Origin: a bacterium
Lineage (GTDB): Bacteria; Campylobacterota; Campylobacteria; Campylobacterales; Sulfurimonadaceae
Reading direction: 5' to 3'
Assembly (NCBI GenBank): GCA_018824795.1
Contig: JAHJFL010000036.1
Span: 1 to 6,348 of the forward strand
Length of the DNA stretch: 6,348 nt
Both the position numbers and the translations under genes were made by a program. Of this stretch, positions 1 to 5,420 are shown one piece after another. The notes beneath the pieces were generated by a model, which did not search any database, was not told the DNA's origin, and saw only the letters and a program-made list of their open reading frames with translations. Numbering within the stretch: the stretch's first letter is position 1; each line of letters begins with the position of its first letter.

Positions 1-550
1 TCATAACCTCTGGAACTGTTACATGGTTTATATGAAAAAAAATGTTTTTTATATCTTGTTTTATAACTGCATTAATAAGCGCCGCTGTCATCGGCGTAGT
101 TGTCTCAAATCCAATGGCAAAGAAAATAACTTTGCTTGATGGATTTTCACCTGCTATTTTTAAACAATCAAGAGGCGAGTAAACAAACCTTACATCTGCC
201 CCCTTGCTTCTTGCATCTTGAAGGCTTCCATTACTTCCAGGTACTTTAATCATATCACCTAAAGTTACGAGTATTACGTCTGGCTGCATACTTAAGACAT
301 ACGCATGATCGATTCTCTCTTTTGGCATAATACAAACAGGACAGCCCGGACCGTGAATAAACTTGATGTTTACAGGCAGAAGTTGGGGAATGCCATACTT
401 CATAATAGTATGTGTGTGCCCACCGCATACTTCCATAATGTTTATAGTATTTGGAAGTTTTTTTGCATCTTCTTTAATAATTCTTGCGAATGCTTTTATA
501 GTATCTGCATCTCTAAAATCATCATAAAGATTTTTAAGTTCCAATTGCAT
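1..550 (-). CDS. hypD: HypD, [NiFe]-hydrogenase maturation Fe-S protein (partial, N-terminal 183 residues)
   Basis: HypD is a [4Fe-4S] protein that works with HypC as the cytoplasmic scaffold on which the Fe(CN)2CO group of [NiFe]-hydrogenase is built. Translating the minus strand from the ATG at 550-548 gives an uninterrupted frame to the window edge. It shows the HypD signatures in order: CGGHTH at residues 42-47, GPGCPVC at 67-73, a TLGD motif near 96-99, and GFETTTP at 147-153. These include the cysteines of the conserved CGGHT and GPGCPVC motifs, so the visible half looks functional. The start is fixed by coupling: the hypC stop TGA shares one base with this ATG (TGATG). The family is usually about 360-380 residues, so about half is missing beyond base 1. 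hypE and hypA would be expected downstream, outside the window. Confidence 0.97.
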   Translation of the reverse strand, partial: MQLELKNLYDDFRDADTIKAFARIIKEDAKKLPNTINIMEVCGGHTHTIMKYGIPQLLPVNIKFIHGPGCPVCIMPKERIDHAYVLSMQPDVILVTLGDMIKVPGSNGSLQDARSKGADVRFVYSPLDCLKIAGENPSSKVIFFAIGFETTTPMTAALINAVIKQDIKNIFFHINHVTVPEVM

Positions 551-840
551 CAGACACCCCTGTTCGGACACTCATCATCTTCTAAAATTGCCCTTTGCCT
601 CTCTTCTTCATCCATGGCTTCTATAATTTCTTTATAGGTTTCTAAGCTCAGCATTGCATCTTCTTCATCTATTTTATTCATAATAAAACCAATATGCAAA
701 AGAACATAATCCCCTATTTTTACATCATCTTCACCCATCAGGTCTAAACTTGCATCGCGTTTAACTCCCATTGTATCAACAGTTGCTATATTATTCTCTT
801 TGTCTATTTTAACGACTTTACTCGGGATTGAAAGACACAT
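550..840 (-). CDS. hypC: HypC/HybG/HupF-family hydrogenase maturation chaperone
   Basis: HypC is a small chaperone that binds HypD during assembly of the iron ligands and then delivers the Fe group to the hydrogenase large-subunit precursor. The 96-residue product begins MCLSIPSKV, with the invariant Cys2 (exposed after Met removal) that contacts iron. It has the typical beta-barrel core and GDYVLLHIGF at residues 43-52, matching the family's conserved GDYVLVHVGFA-type segment. The acidic helical C-terminus (about 58-90) ends in a tail with a further Cys at 91. Length is slightly above the family average. The start ATG overlaps the hypB stop by one base (TAATG) and the stop overlaps the hypD start by one base, so the three genes are translationally coupled. 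The assignment to the hyp system is secure; which hydrogenase it serves cannot be told from here. Confidence 0.97.
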   Translation of the reverse strand: MCLSIPSKVVKIDKENNIATVDTMGVKRDASLDLMGEDDVKIGDYVLLHIGFIMNKIDEEDAMLSLETYKEIIEAMDEEERQRAILEDDECPNRGV

Positions 841-1634
841 TATCTCATCTCCATTTTGAACTTAATCCACTGTGCCACTTTTTTAAGACTTGTTTCATCT
901 TTTGTACTCACTTCAAGAATGTCTACATTTGGTTTGAGTTTTCTTGCCATCTCTTTCTCTTTTGCCATGTCATAGTCAAAATAAGGAAGTAAATCTACTT
1001 TGGTAAATAAAATTAAATCGGCTTTACGAAACATCACCGGGTATTTTTCAATTTTGTCTTCACCCTCTGGAATACTCACAAGAACTATATTTAAATGACT
1101 TCCAACGTCATAAGAAGCCGGACAGACAAGGTTGCCCACATTTTCAATAAAACAGACATCCATGGTGTCTAAATCCATATGATGCAGAGCTTTATGCACC
1201 ATAAATGCATCCAAATGACAGGCTGAACCTGTTTGAATTTGATGCGCCTGAATGCCTTTTGCTTTGAGTCTGTCGGCATCGCGGCTTGTTTCCAAATCGC
1301 CTTCAACAACACCAAATTTAAAGTCTGCCACGTTACTCAAATGTTCTAAAAGCGTGGTTTTCCCACTCCCAGGTGAACTCATAAGATTTATACACAAAAC
1401 GCCATGTTCATTAAAATGCTGACGATTATGTCCTGCTTCATGGTCATTTTTATCTAAAATCTTTGTAATGACAGAAATGGTTTTTGGGTCATTGAGTTGA
1501 GGATTGTCATGCAGATGTGCATGCGCCTCTTGATGAGAATGAGAATCTCCATGATGATGCTCATGAGAGCTCTCTTGATGAGAATGACTATGAACATGTC
1601 TATCTGTTATACTACAACCGCAATCTTTACACAT
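840..1634 (-). CDS. hypB: HypB, nickel-binding GTPase for [NiFe]-hydrogenase maturation, with His-rich N-terminus
   Basis: HypB is a SIMIBI-class GTPase that, with HypA, inserts nickel into the hydrogenase large subunit. The 264-residue product opens with MCKDCGC, the CxxCGC high-affinity metal site known from E. coli HypB. It is followed by a histidine-rich stretch with 13 His between residues 13 and 42, like the nickel-storing HypB of rhizobia. The G domain follows: Walker A SSPGSGKTT at 86-94, EGDLETSRDADR at 111-122, the metal-site Cys139-His140 in TGSACHLDA, ENVGNLVCPA at 164-173, and TKVDL at 211-215 for guanine recognition. The start is supported by an AAGGGA Shine-Dalgarno upstream of the ATG. 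hypC follows with a one-base overlap. About 140 bases carrying two inverted repeats separate it from the nickel transporter upstream. The His tract suggests a storage or buffering role as well as delivery (inference). Confidence 0.97.
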   Translation of the reverse strand: MCKDCGCSITDRHVHSHSHQESSHEHHHGDSHSHQEAHAHLHDNPQLNDPKTISVITKILDKNDHEAGHNRQHFNEHGVLCINLMSSPGSGKTTLLEHLSNVADFKFGVVEGDLETSRDADRLKAKGIQAHQIQTGSACHLDAFMVHKALHHMDLDTMDVCFIENVGNLVCPASYDVGSHLNIVLVSIPEGEDKIEKYPVMFRKADLILFTKVDLLPYFDYDMAKEKEMARKLKPNVDILEVSTKDETSLKKVAQWIKFKMEMR

Positions 1635-1661
1635 ATTATTATCCCTTAATTTTATTTCATA

Positions 1662-1683
1662 AAATGAAGGAGCTCCTTCATTT
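1662..1683. repeat. Perfect 22-bp palindrome ahead of hypB
   Basis: The half-site AAATGAAGGAG is followed directly by its exact reverse complement, centred between 1672 and 1673. As RNA it would fold into a 9-bp stem with an AGCT tetraloop. It ends 27 bases upstream of the hypB ATG and lies in the nickel transporter-hypB gap. In the minus-strand transcript it is followed by TATGAAAT rather than a clear U-tract, so a rho-independent terminator is possible but weak. A protein operator, an RNA-processing or stabilising hairpin, or part of an intergenic repeat are alternatives. A short overlapping pairing, TTCAT-AAA-ATGAA at 1656-1668, could compete with it. Confidence 0.75.
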
Positions 1684-1692
1684 ACTTATCAC

Positions 1693-1716
1693 GTCCATGG
1701 AAGTAATTCCATGGAC
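1693..1716. repeat. 10-bp inverted repeat with 4-base loop
   Basis: GTCCATGGAA at 1693-1702 and TTCCATGGAC at 1707-1716 are exact reverse complements separated by GTAA, giving a strong 10-bp hairpin. Each arm contains the NcoI-like palindrome CCATGG. It lies nine bases from the 22-bp palindrome. No T-run follows on either strand, so it is not a canonical terminator. It may be part of an intergenic repeat element or an mRNA processing signal between the transporter and hypB. Confidence 0.7.
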
Positions 1717-1772
1717 TACGCTAACGCTTGGTTTCCTTCGGCAGAAAGCCCTCGGCAACTTGTGCCTCTTTT
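1717..1772. other. GC-richer non-coding tract between nickel transporter and hypB, possible repeat-element remnant
   Basis: This stretch is visibly richer in G+C than the coding sequence on either side. It contains short repeated motifs (CTTCGGCA and CTCGGCA, plus the small inverted pair TTGCC/GGCA seen on the minus strand as GGCACAAGTTGCC). With the two hairpins next to it, it resembles a small intergenic repeat or MITE-like remnant inserted in the operon. No transposase gene or flanking target duplication is evident, so this is only a suggestion. A long plus-strand frame crossing here also runs through hypB and shows no protein-like features. Confidence 0.35.
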
Positions 1773-1775
1773 ATT

Positions 1776-2417
1776 TTACCCGAGTAACATATTTGAGCCG
1801 ACAACAAGAGAAATGATTCCCGCTGTTGCAAATACTCTTCTTAAATTTTGTTTTGAGTTGAGCAGACTTTTGTTAACATAGAGAATGACCGTACCAAAAC
1901 CCACAAAAACCAGCATCACACCAAGTGCAAACACAAACACCATCATCAGATCAACACTCTGTCCTTCAATAAGTCCAAGTGTGACAAGCATACCGCGGAC
2001 GCCGCCAATACCCATGAGTGCTCCAACGGTAAACGCAGAAGCAGTATCCGAGTTGCCGTGAGAGTGTTCTTTTCCAAACCAAATATGTATATGTTCCTTT
2101 CCATGGTGGATATGCTTTTTTAGCTGTATTCTGTCAGTAAAAACCATAAAAAGAAGATAAACGCCCATAGCTAAAATAACGAAAGATGAGATAGTGTCAC
2201 CATAAGCTAAAATATTTTCATTAACTGCATAACTCTCTAAAACTTTTGCAAAAATAAAAAGCATTAAACCGTGTCCTATTGCAAATAACACTGTAATCAG
2301 CATAGTCTTCTTTTTATTTTTACCAATAGAAAAATCAGCAATAGCCGTGAGATGATCAGGTCCAAACGCATGCAAAACACCATACCAAAAAATAAGAAGT
2401 AAACCTAAATTTTCCAT
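1776..2417 (-). CDS. NicO/NiCoT-type nickel (cobalt) transporter, inner membrane
   Basis: A 213-residue integral membrane protein with about six hydrophobic helices (roughly 2-15, 38-60, 75-94, 128-150, 155-181, 195-212). Helix 1 runs into HAFGPDH at 16-22, which fits the HX4DH nickel/cobalt signature of the NiCoT family. LFAIGHGLML at 44-53 parallels the family's second conserved GHS-type motif. A cytoplasmic or periplasmic loop at 101-121 carries seven histidines, as expected for metal handling. The start has an AGAGGT Shine-Dalgarno and leaves no gap before the first helix. Its position upstream of hypBCD on the same strand suggests nickel uptake for hydrogenase maturation. The sequence alone does not exclude an RcnA-like exporter, since NicO/RcnA and NiCoT proteins share these motifs and the protein is shorter than classical NiCoTs (over 300 residues). 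Confidence 0.85.
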   Translation of the reverse strand: MENLGLLLIFWYGVLHAFGPDHLTAIADFSIGKNKKKTMLITVLFAIGHGLMLFIFAKVLESYAVNENILAYGDTISSFVILAMGVYLLFMVFTDRIQLKKHIHHGKEHIHIWFGKEHSHGNSDTASAFTVGALMGIGGVRGMLVTLGLIEGQSVDLMMVFVFALGVMLVFVGFGTVILYVNKSLLNSKQNLRRVFATAGIISLVVGSNMLLG

Positions 2418-2434
2418 AACAGAACCTCTAATAG

Positions 2435-2448
2435 TGAATAAGTATTCA
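2435..2448. promoter_or_regulatory. Dyad TGAATA-AG-TATTCA at the presumed transporter start site, possible operator
   Basis: A perfect 6-bp inverted repeat with a 2-base spacer lies 18 bases upstream of the nickel transporter ATG. It sits just downstream, on the minus strand, of a TATAGAAT -10-like element (2450-2457), so it would cover the transcription start. That placement is typical of a repressor site. Nickel-responsive control (NikR-like) or control by the divergently encoded DNA-binding protein are possibilities. The match to any known operator is not established. Confidence 0.4.
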
Positions 2449-2449
2449 T

Positions 2450-2457
2450 ATTCTATA
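2450..2457 (-). promoter_or_regulatory. Candidate -10 element (TATAGAAT) for the nickel transporter-hypBCD operon
   Basis: On the minus strand the shared intergenic region reads TATAGAAT about 33 bases before the transporter ATG, in an AT-rich context. Campylobacterota sigma-70 promoters rely mainly on a TATAAT-like -10 with poorly conserved -35, which fits. Other AT-rich hexamers nearby would also pass, so this is a candidate only. Confidence 0.35.
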
Positions 2458-2468
2458 TCTTTATTTTA

Positions 2469-2484
2469 AAATTAATATTAATTT
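2469..2484. promoter_or_regulatory. 16-bp AT-only palindrome in the divergent promoter region
   Basis: AAATTAAT followed by ATTAATTT is a perfect 16-bp palindrome, roughly midway between the two divergent genes. It would lie in the -35 zone of the transporter promoter and upstream of the promoter of the transposase-like gene. It may be a regulator site serving both genes, but long AT palindromes also arise by chance in sequence this AT-rich. Confidence 0.35.
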
Positions 2485-2515
2485 CTTCATTTCTTAGTTA
2501 TTTTTGGGACTAAAA

Positions 2516-2521
2516 TATGAT
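2516..2521 (+). promoter_or_regulatory. Candidate -10 element (TATGAT) for the transposase-like gene
   Basis: TATGAT lies 11 bases before the ATG at 2533. If used, transcription would begin about six bases from the start codon, giving a nearly leaderless mRNA. This agrees with the absence of a Shine-Dalgarno before that ATG. A promoter further upstream is also possible. Confidence 0.35.
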
Positions 2522-2532
2522 AAAATTAATCT

Positions 2533-3198
2533 ATGCAATGCATTTACTGTAATAATAAAAAATTATATGAACTAAAATCGGGACAATTGAAGTGTTCCCA
2601 ATGCAAAAAAAAGTTTTCACCAAAAAAAATTCAAACTGATTTAACTCTCATAGAGTGTTTTTGTAATGACTTAAGTGTAAACGCAGCCGCGAAAGCTCTT
2701 CATCTAAACTATGCAACTGTAAAAGTACGATATGAGCTTTTTAGAAATTTAATAGCAAGTTTTTCGGAACAAGAATATCAGGATAAAAATGTTAAAGAGT
2801 ATGACGAGTATATCTACTTGCCCCAAAGCAAAAAGAAAATAAAAGAGAATATTTTTGATGCGCAAAACTTTTTATCATTTCATTATGATGACAAAATCTA
2901 CAACCTGCTCATGCCAAATCTCAAAGTCTACAAAAAGCAGTTTTTGGATGATGGTGCACAAACCATATATTTTAAAGAGTTCTCAAAATTTATGATGCAT
3001 AATAAAATTTCTAAAACGCAAAAAAGAGAAAATAGTATTACAAAATTTTGGCTTTTTTTTGAAGAGTCCATTTTGAAATATAAGGGTGTAAATGACGATA
3101 ATTTTATAAATTATCTCAAAGAGATTGAGTTTAAATTTAACTACAACACAGAAAAGCGAAAAGAGATACTATCAAGCCTTATAAGGCATCTTGTTTAA
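2533..3198 (+). CDS. Domesticated, catalytically degenerate IS1595-like transposase; putative DNA-binding regulator
   Basis: The N-terminus is a zinc ribbon: Cys3-x2-Cys6 and Cys21-x2-Cys24 followed by KKKFS, as in IS1595-family transposases. A helix-turn-helix-like segment follows at about 35-72 (LSVNAAAKALHLNYATVKVR). The rest matches the ISXO2 transposase layout in outline: DEYIY at 91-95 resembles the first catalytic Asp block (DESYFG-type). AQTIYFKEF at 142-150 parallels GSTIYSDEW but has Lys for the catalytic Asp. ENSITKFW at 166-173 parallels NGIExFW but has Thr for the acidic residue. The end, FINYLKEIEFKFNYN at 191-205, matches the family's YLHLKECEFRFN terminus. At 221 residues it is shorter than an active transposase (about 300). 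No terminal repeats were found. The CxxC at residue 3 fixes the start, although no Shine-Dalgarno precedes it. It is divergent from the nickel transporter, so local regulation is inferred, not shown. Confidence 0.7.
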   Translation: MQCIYCNNKKLYELKSGQLKCSQCKKKFSPKKIQTDLTLIECFCNDLSVNAAAKALHLNYATVKVRYELFRNLIASFSEQEYQDKNVKEYDEYIYLPQSKKKIKENIFDAQNFLSFHYDDKIYNLLMPNLKVYKKQFLDDGAQTIYFKEFSKFMMHNKISKTQKRENSITKFWLFFEESILKYKGVNDDNFINYLKEIEFKFNYNTEKRKEILSSLIRHLV

Positions 3199-3991
3199 GC
3201 ATCTCTAAAAGCTCTATTGGTTTTGTTTTTAAAGCATCAGCGATTTCTTTAATACCACTCTCTTGCGTTGCATTAAAACCTTTTTCTTTTATGATTTTAA
3301 GTGCTTTATCCATATCAATATTTTCTTGCTCACATGCTTCTTTTAAAGAGAGCTTGCCATAGCCTCCACCTTCTTTGAGTGTACTTGTTTTTTTCTGCAT
3401 ATTCATCAGCTCAAAAATCTCAAAAGGAGACTTGCCGTTTTCTTTGGCAATATTTTCAATGGTTGTTTCCAAACTTACACCTTGAATATTTTTTGCTCTG
3501 AGTTCCTTCATGAGTGTCGGAGCATCTTGACCCGTCGTTTTAGCAAACTCTTTGAGGCTAGAGAGTTCAGCATGTCCATAAGGAGCTCTTTGCGCTTTTT
3601 TCTCCCAACTTGCTTTCATATTGTCCTGAAAATCCAAAAATTGCTCAAACCCAACCCAATAGTATAAAACGCCTAAGACAAAAAACAAATTGAGAAAAAA
3701 TGCAAACAGAAATTCTTTGGTCAGTAAAGAAAACTCCCTGCTTTTATTTTTAAAATAATTCATCAGTGGTGACCAATTGAGATAAATATGAAAACAAACA
3801 CCTAGAATGAAAAGCAGCATAAATGTCGCATGCAAATTTGAGTATTGCGTTTTATCCAGACCAAAAAGTTCCCAATTTGTCCAATTAGCAACACGCCCTT
3901 TAGGGGCAATAAAGAGCACAATTCCTGTGTAAGTCATAATCAAAAATGAAAATGTAATCGTGAGCGAAATGACTCTGCGAAAGCTATTCAT
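3179..3991 (-). CDS. DUF4405-family membrane protein, putative b-heme anchor, with duplicated C-terminal helical module
   Basis: A 270-residue protein with three hydrophobic helices at about 8-29, 52-72 and 92-113. His54 (NLHATFML) and His68 (CFHIYLNW) in the second helix are spaced as in DUF4405 proteins, which resemble the heme-b membrane subunits of formate dehydrogenases and hydrogenases. After a linker, residues 138-196 and 211-265 form two copies of one soluble helical module. Both begin YG(H/K)..LS and end P-(F/I)-E-(I/L)-(F/L)-E-(L/M)-(M/L), with an IA..L/NGKSP-like turn before. The start has a strong AAAGGAG Shine-Dalgarno four bases before ATG. It converges on the transposase-like gene, overlapping its end by 20 bases. 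A role in quinone-linked electron transfer is inferred from the family and the hydrogenase context; no c-type heme CxxCH motif is present. Confidence 0.75.
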   Translation of the reverse strand: MNSFRRVISLTITFSFLIMTYTGIVLFIAPKGRVANWTNWELFGLDKTQYSNLHATFMLLFILGVCFHIYLNWSPLMNYFKNKSREFSLLTKEFLFAFFLNLFFVLGVLYYWVGFEQFLDFQDNMKASWEKKAQRAPYGHAELSSLKEFAKTTGQDAPTLMKELRAKNIQGVSLETTIENIAKENGKSPFEIFELMNMQKKTSTLKEGGGYGKLSLKEACEQENIDMDKALKIIKEKGFNATQESGIKEIADALKTKPIELLEMLKQDAL

Positions 3992-4031
3992 AAAACTCCT
4001 TTACATATAAAATATTTACTAAGACAATTCT

Positions 4032-4037
4032 ATCATA
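4032..4037 (-). promoter_or_regulatory. Candidate -10 element (TATGAT) for the DUF4405 gene
   Basis: Minus-strand TATGAT followed by AGAATTG lies about 40 bases before the DUF4405 ATG, in the short gap after the antiporter stop. It would give a leader of about 30-35 bases that includes the AAAGGAG ribosome site. It suggests the gene has its own promoter rather than depending only on read-through from the antiporter. Confidence 0.35.
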
Positions 4038-4062
4038 ATGCAAATCTAAATAAATGCATTAT
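4035..4062. promoter_or_regulatory. Dyad ATAATGCA-N12-TGCATTAT, possible operator overlapping the DUF4405 promoter
   Basis: An exact 8-bp inverted repeat with a 12-base spacer occupies the antiporter-DUF4405 gap and partly covers the TATGAT candidate -10. The arm-to-arm centre distance (20 bases, about two helical turns) suits a dimeric regulator. As an RNA hairpin it would be weak and has no trailing U-run, so a terminator for the antiporter is less likely. Confidence 0.45.
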
Positions 4063-4066
4063 TTTC

Positions 4067-5242
4067 TTAATCTTTTGGAAGAAGACAGTAATTTTTATCG
4101 GGTGCATAATAGGTCACAATCTGGATAATGCTCATCATAGAAACAGATGCTATCATTCCAGCGATTACCAGCGAAGAATACTCCTCTGCACTTATTGCAT
4201 GAGCCCCTATTCCAATAGTTGCAACTGCCAATAAAAAAGTTAGAGGCATAGAGTCACCCATGGCAAACATAAGCGTATTTTTCAAACCAAGTTCTCTCAG
4301 ATATATCATAGAGCTAGCAATACGCAATGCAACTATAATTCCTACAATTTGTAAGGAGAGCAGTAAGATAGAGGGAGAGAAAAGTGCATCTAAATTAACC
4401 GTAGATCCGACATAGATAAAATAGACAGGTATTAAAAATCCAAAACCTAGTGAAGAGAGCTTATGCGGAAGTTCTTTTTTATGCTCAAAGAAAGTCGCAA
4501 CAAACATTCCGGCAATAAAAGCACCCAAAACCATATCCAGTCCAAGGTATATCATAGCTGCAATCATGGCAAAAAAGAGTGCCATTGAGAGACGTACGTC
4601 TTTGTCGCGGTTATCGCGTTCTGGCATGATTGTTTTTTTAAGTTTTGGATACCACCAAAAAAGTATTTTCACTGCTTTAAACATGAGAACGGTTGCAAAC
4701 AAAAAGAAAATTAGGGTTGCAATAGCTAAAATGAAGTTGAGTGTTACGCCATATTCCAAAACACCGCTTAAAAGCGTGAGTGCAGCTATGCTGATAAGTT
4801 CACCCAATATTCCAATAATGAGTGCTAGTTTTAGCCAAGGTTCTTCTTTGCCAAACTCTTTTACAAGTGCCATAATCATGCCCAAAGAAACAATTGGAAA
4901 CGCAACAAGATAGATAAACGAGTAGTGAAATCCCCAAACAATTAAAGCTGAGAGCGAATAAAGTATGATGAAATAGCCGATAGCCCGTTTAAAGAGCGAA
5001 GATTCCATTGTCAAAAAAGCTTTGAGATTTACCTCAATACCTGCAAGAAACATCAAAAACAGAAAGCCTGTTTTTGCAATAATAGGAACATAAACATTTG
5101 CATCCAAAATACCCCAGTAACCAATGCCGCAACCTAGAAGAATCTCAACTACTGCAAGAGGCATTCGCAAACTTTGGGCTATAAATGGAGCAAATAAAAC
5201 TGCCCCGGCAAGTGCTGCAATTATTAAAGGTATATCGGACAT
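4067..5242 (-). CDS. CPA2/Kef-type cation:proton antiporter, membrane domain only
   Basis: A 391-residue polytopic inner-membrane protein with about 12-13 hydrophobic helices. It carries the CPA2 hallmarks: LFLMFLAGIEVNL at 61-73 (family LFLaGLElDl), LGAFIAGMFVA at 239-249, and FLIPVYFIYVGSTVNLDAL at 269-287. It should exchange Na+ or K+ for protons in pH or ion homeostasis. It lacks the C-terminal TrkA-N/RCK nucleotide-binding domain of KefB/KefC, so it ends like stand-alone NapA/KefB-membrane proteins. At the usual Asp-Asp or Gln/Asn-Asp ion site it has Gly147-Glu148 (GILGELISIA), an unusual pair. A TTG at 5266 would add eight residues. The ATG at 5242 is preferred because it places MSDIPLI directly at the first helix and AAAGGG precedes it. 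It has no obvious functional link to its neighbours. Confidence 0.88.
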   Translation of the reverse strand: MSDIPLIIAALAGAVLFAPFIAQSLRMPLAVVEILLGCGIGYWGILDANVYVPIIAKTGFLFLMFLAGIEVNLKAFLTMESSLFKRAIGYFIILYSLSALIVWGFHYSFIYLVAFPIVSLGMIMALVKEFGKEEPWLKLALIIGILGELISIAALTLLSGVLEYGVTLNFILAIATLIFFLFATVLMFKAVKILFWWYPKLKKTIMPERDNRDKDVRLSMALFFAMIAAMIYLGLDMVLGAFIAGMFVATFFEHKKELPHKLSSLGFGFLIPVYFIYVGSTVNLDALFSPSILLLSLQIVGIIVALRIASSMIYLRELGLKNTLMFAMGDSMPLTFLLAVATIGIGAHAISAEEYSSLVIAGMIASVSMMSIIQIVTYYAPDKNYCLLPKD

Positions 5243-5420
5243 TGTGTTTTGCCGCCCTTTGTCCAAAAATGAAATTTTAGACTTGTATTTTATTGCGGCA
5301 TAATACTCGAATTTTTGTTAATATCGTTTCGAAAGTTTGCACAATTGCAGCAGGATGAAGAATAAGCTAAATTTAGACTATTCTATCCTTCAGTGAGCTG
5401 CGTTTAAGAGATTTCGTGAT
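5243..5420. other. 178-base intergenic region between antiporter and PAS gene
   Basis: No small gene, tRNA or clear terminator is seen. It should hold the antiporter promoter: on the minus strand TATTAT and TAAAAT hexamers are present, none convincing. An imperfect long-range dyad is noted: GCAGCAGGATGAAG (5347-5360) against CTTCAGTGAGCTGC (5388-5401) pairs five bases at each end around a 4x4 internal mismatch, enclosing the palindrome CTAAATTTAG (5367-5376). It may be a terminator-like or RNA structure, or chance. Confidence 0.4.

Noticed and set aside
305..637. Plus-strand 110-codon frame antisense to hypD/hypC
   Set aside because: Both minus-strand genes are unmistakable from motifs; this frame has no domain and no ribosome site.
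840..842. One-base gene overlaps (TAATG, TGATG) in hypBCD as an anomaly
   Set aside because: Such overlaps are ordinary translational coupling in bacterial operons.
1652..1681. Nine-codon minus-strand frame (MKELLHFMK) overlapping the 22-bp palindrome, as a possible leader peptide for hypB attenuation
   Set aside because: No convincing Shine-Dalgarno, no run of regulatory codons, and the reading frame is a by-product of the palindrome.
1517..1816. Plus-strand 99-codon frame across the hypB start and the transporter-hypB gap
   Set aside because: It is antisense to the hypB His-rich coding and runs through palindromes. The product has no recognisable domain and low-complexity composition, so it is a shadow frame.
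2533..3198. Active insertion sequence
   Set aside because: No terminal inverted repeats or target duplications were seen around the gene, the flanking genes abut or overlap it, and two catalytic positions look replaced.
4566..4913. Plus-strand 115-codon frame inside the antiporter
   Set aside because: Antisense to well-conserved membrane helices of the antiporter, with no protein-like features of its own.
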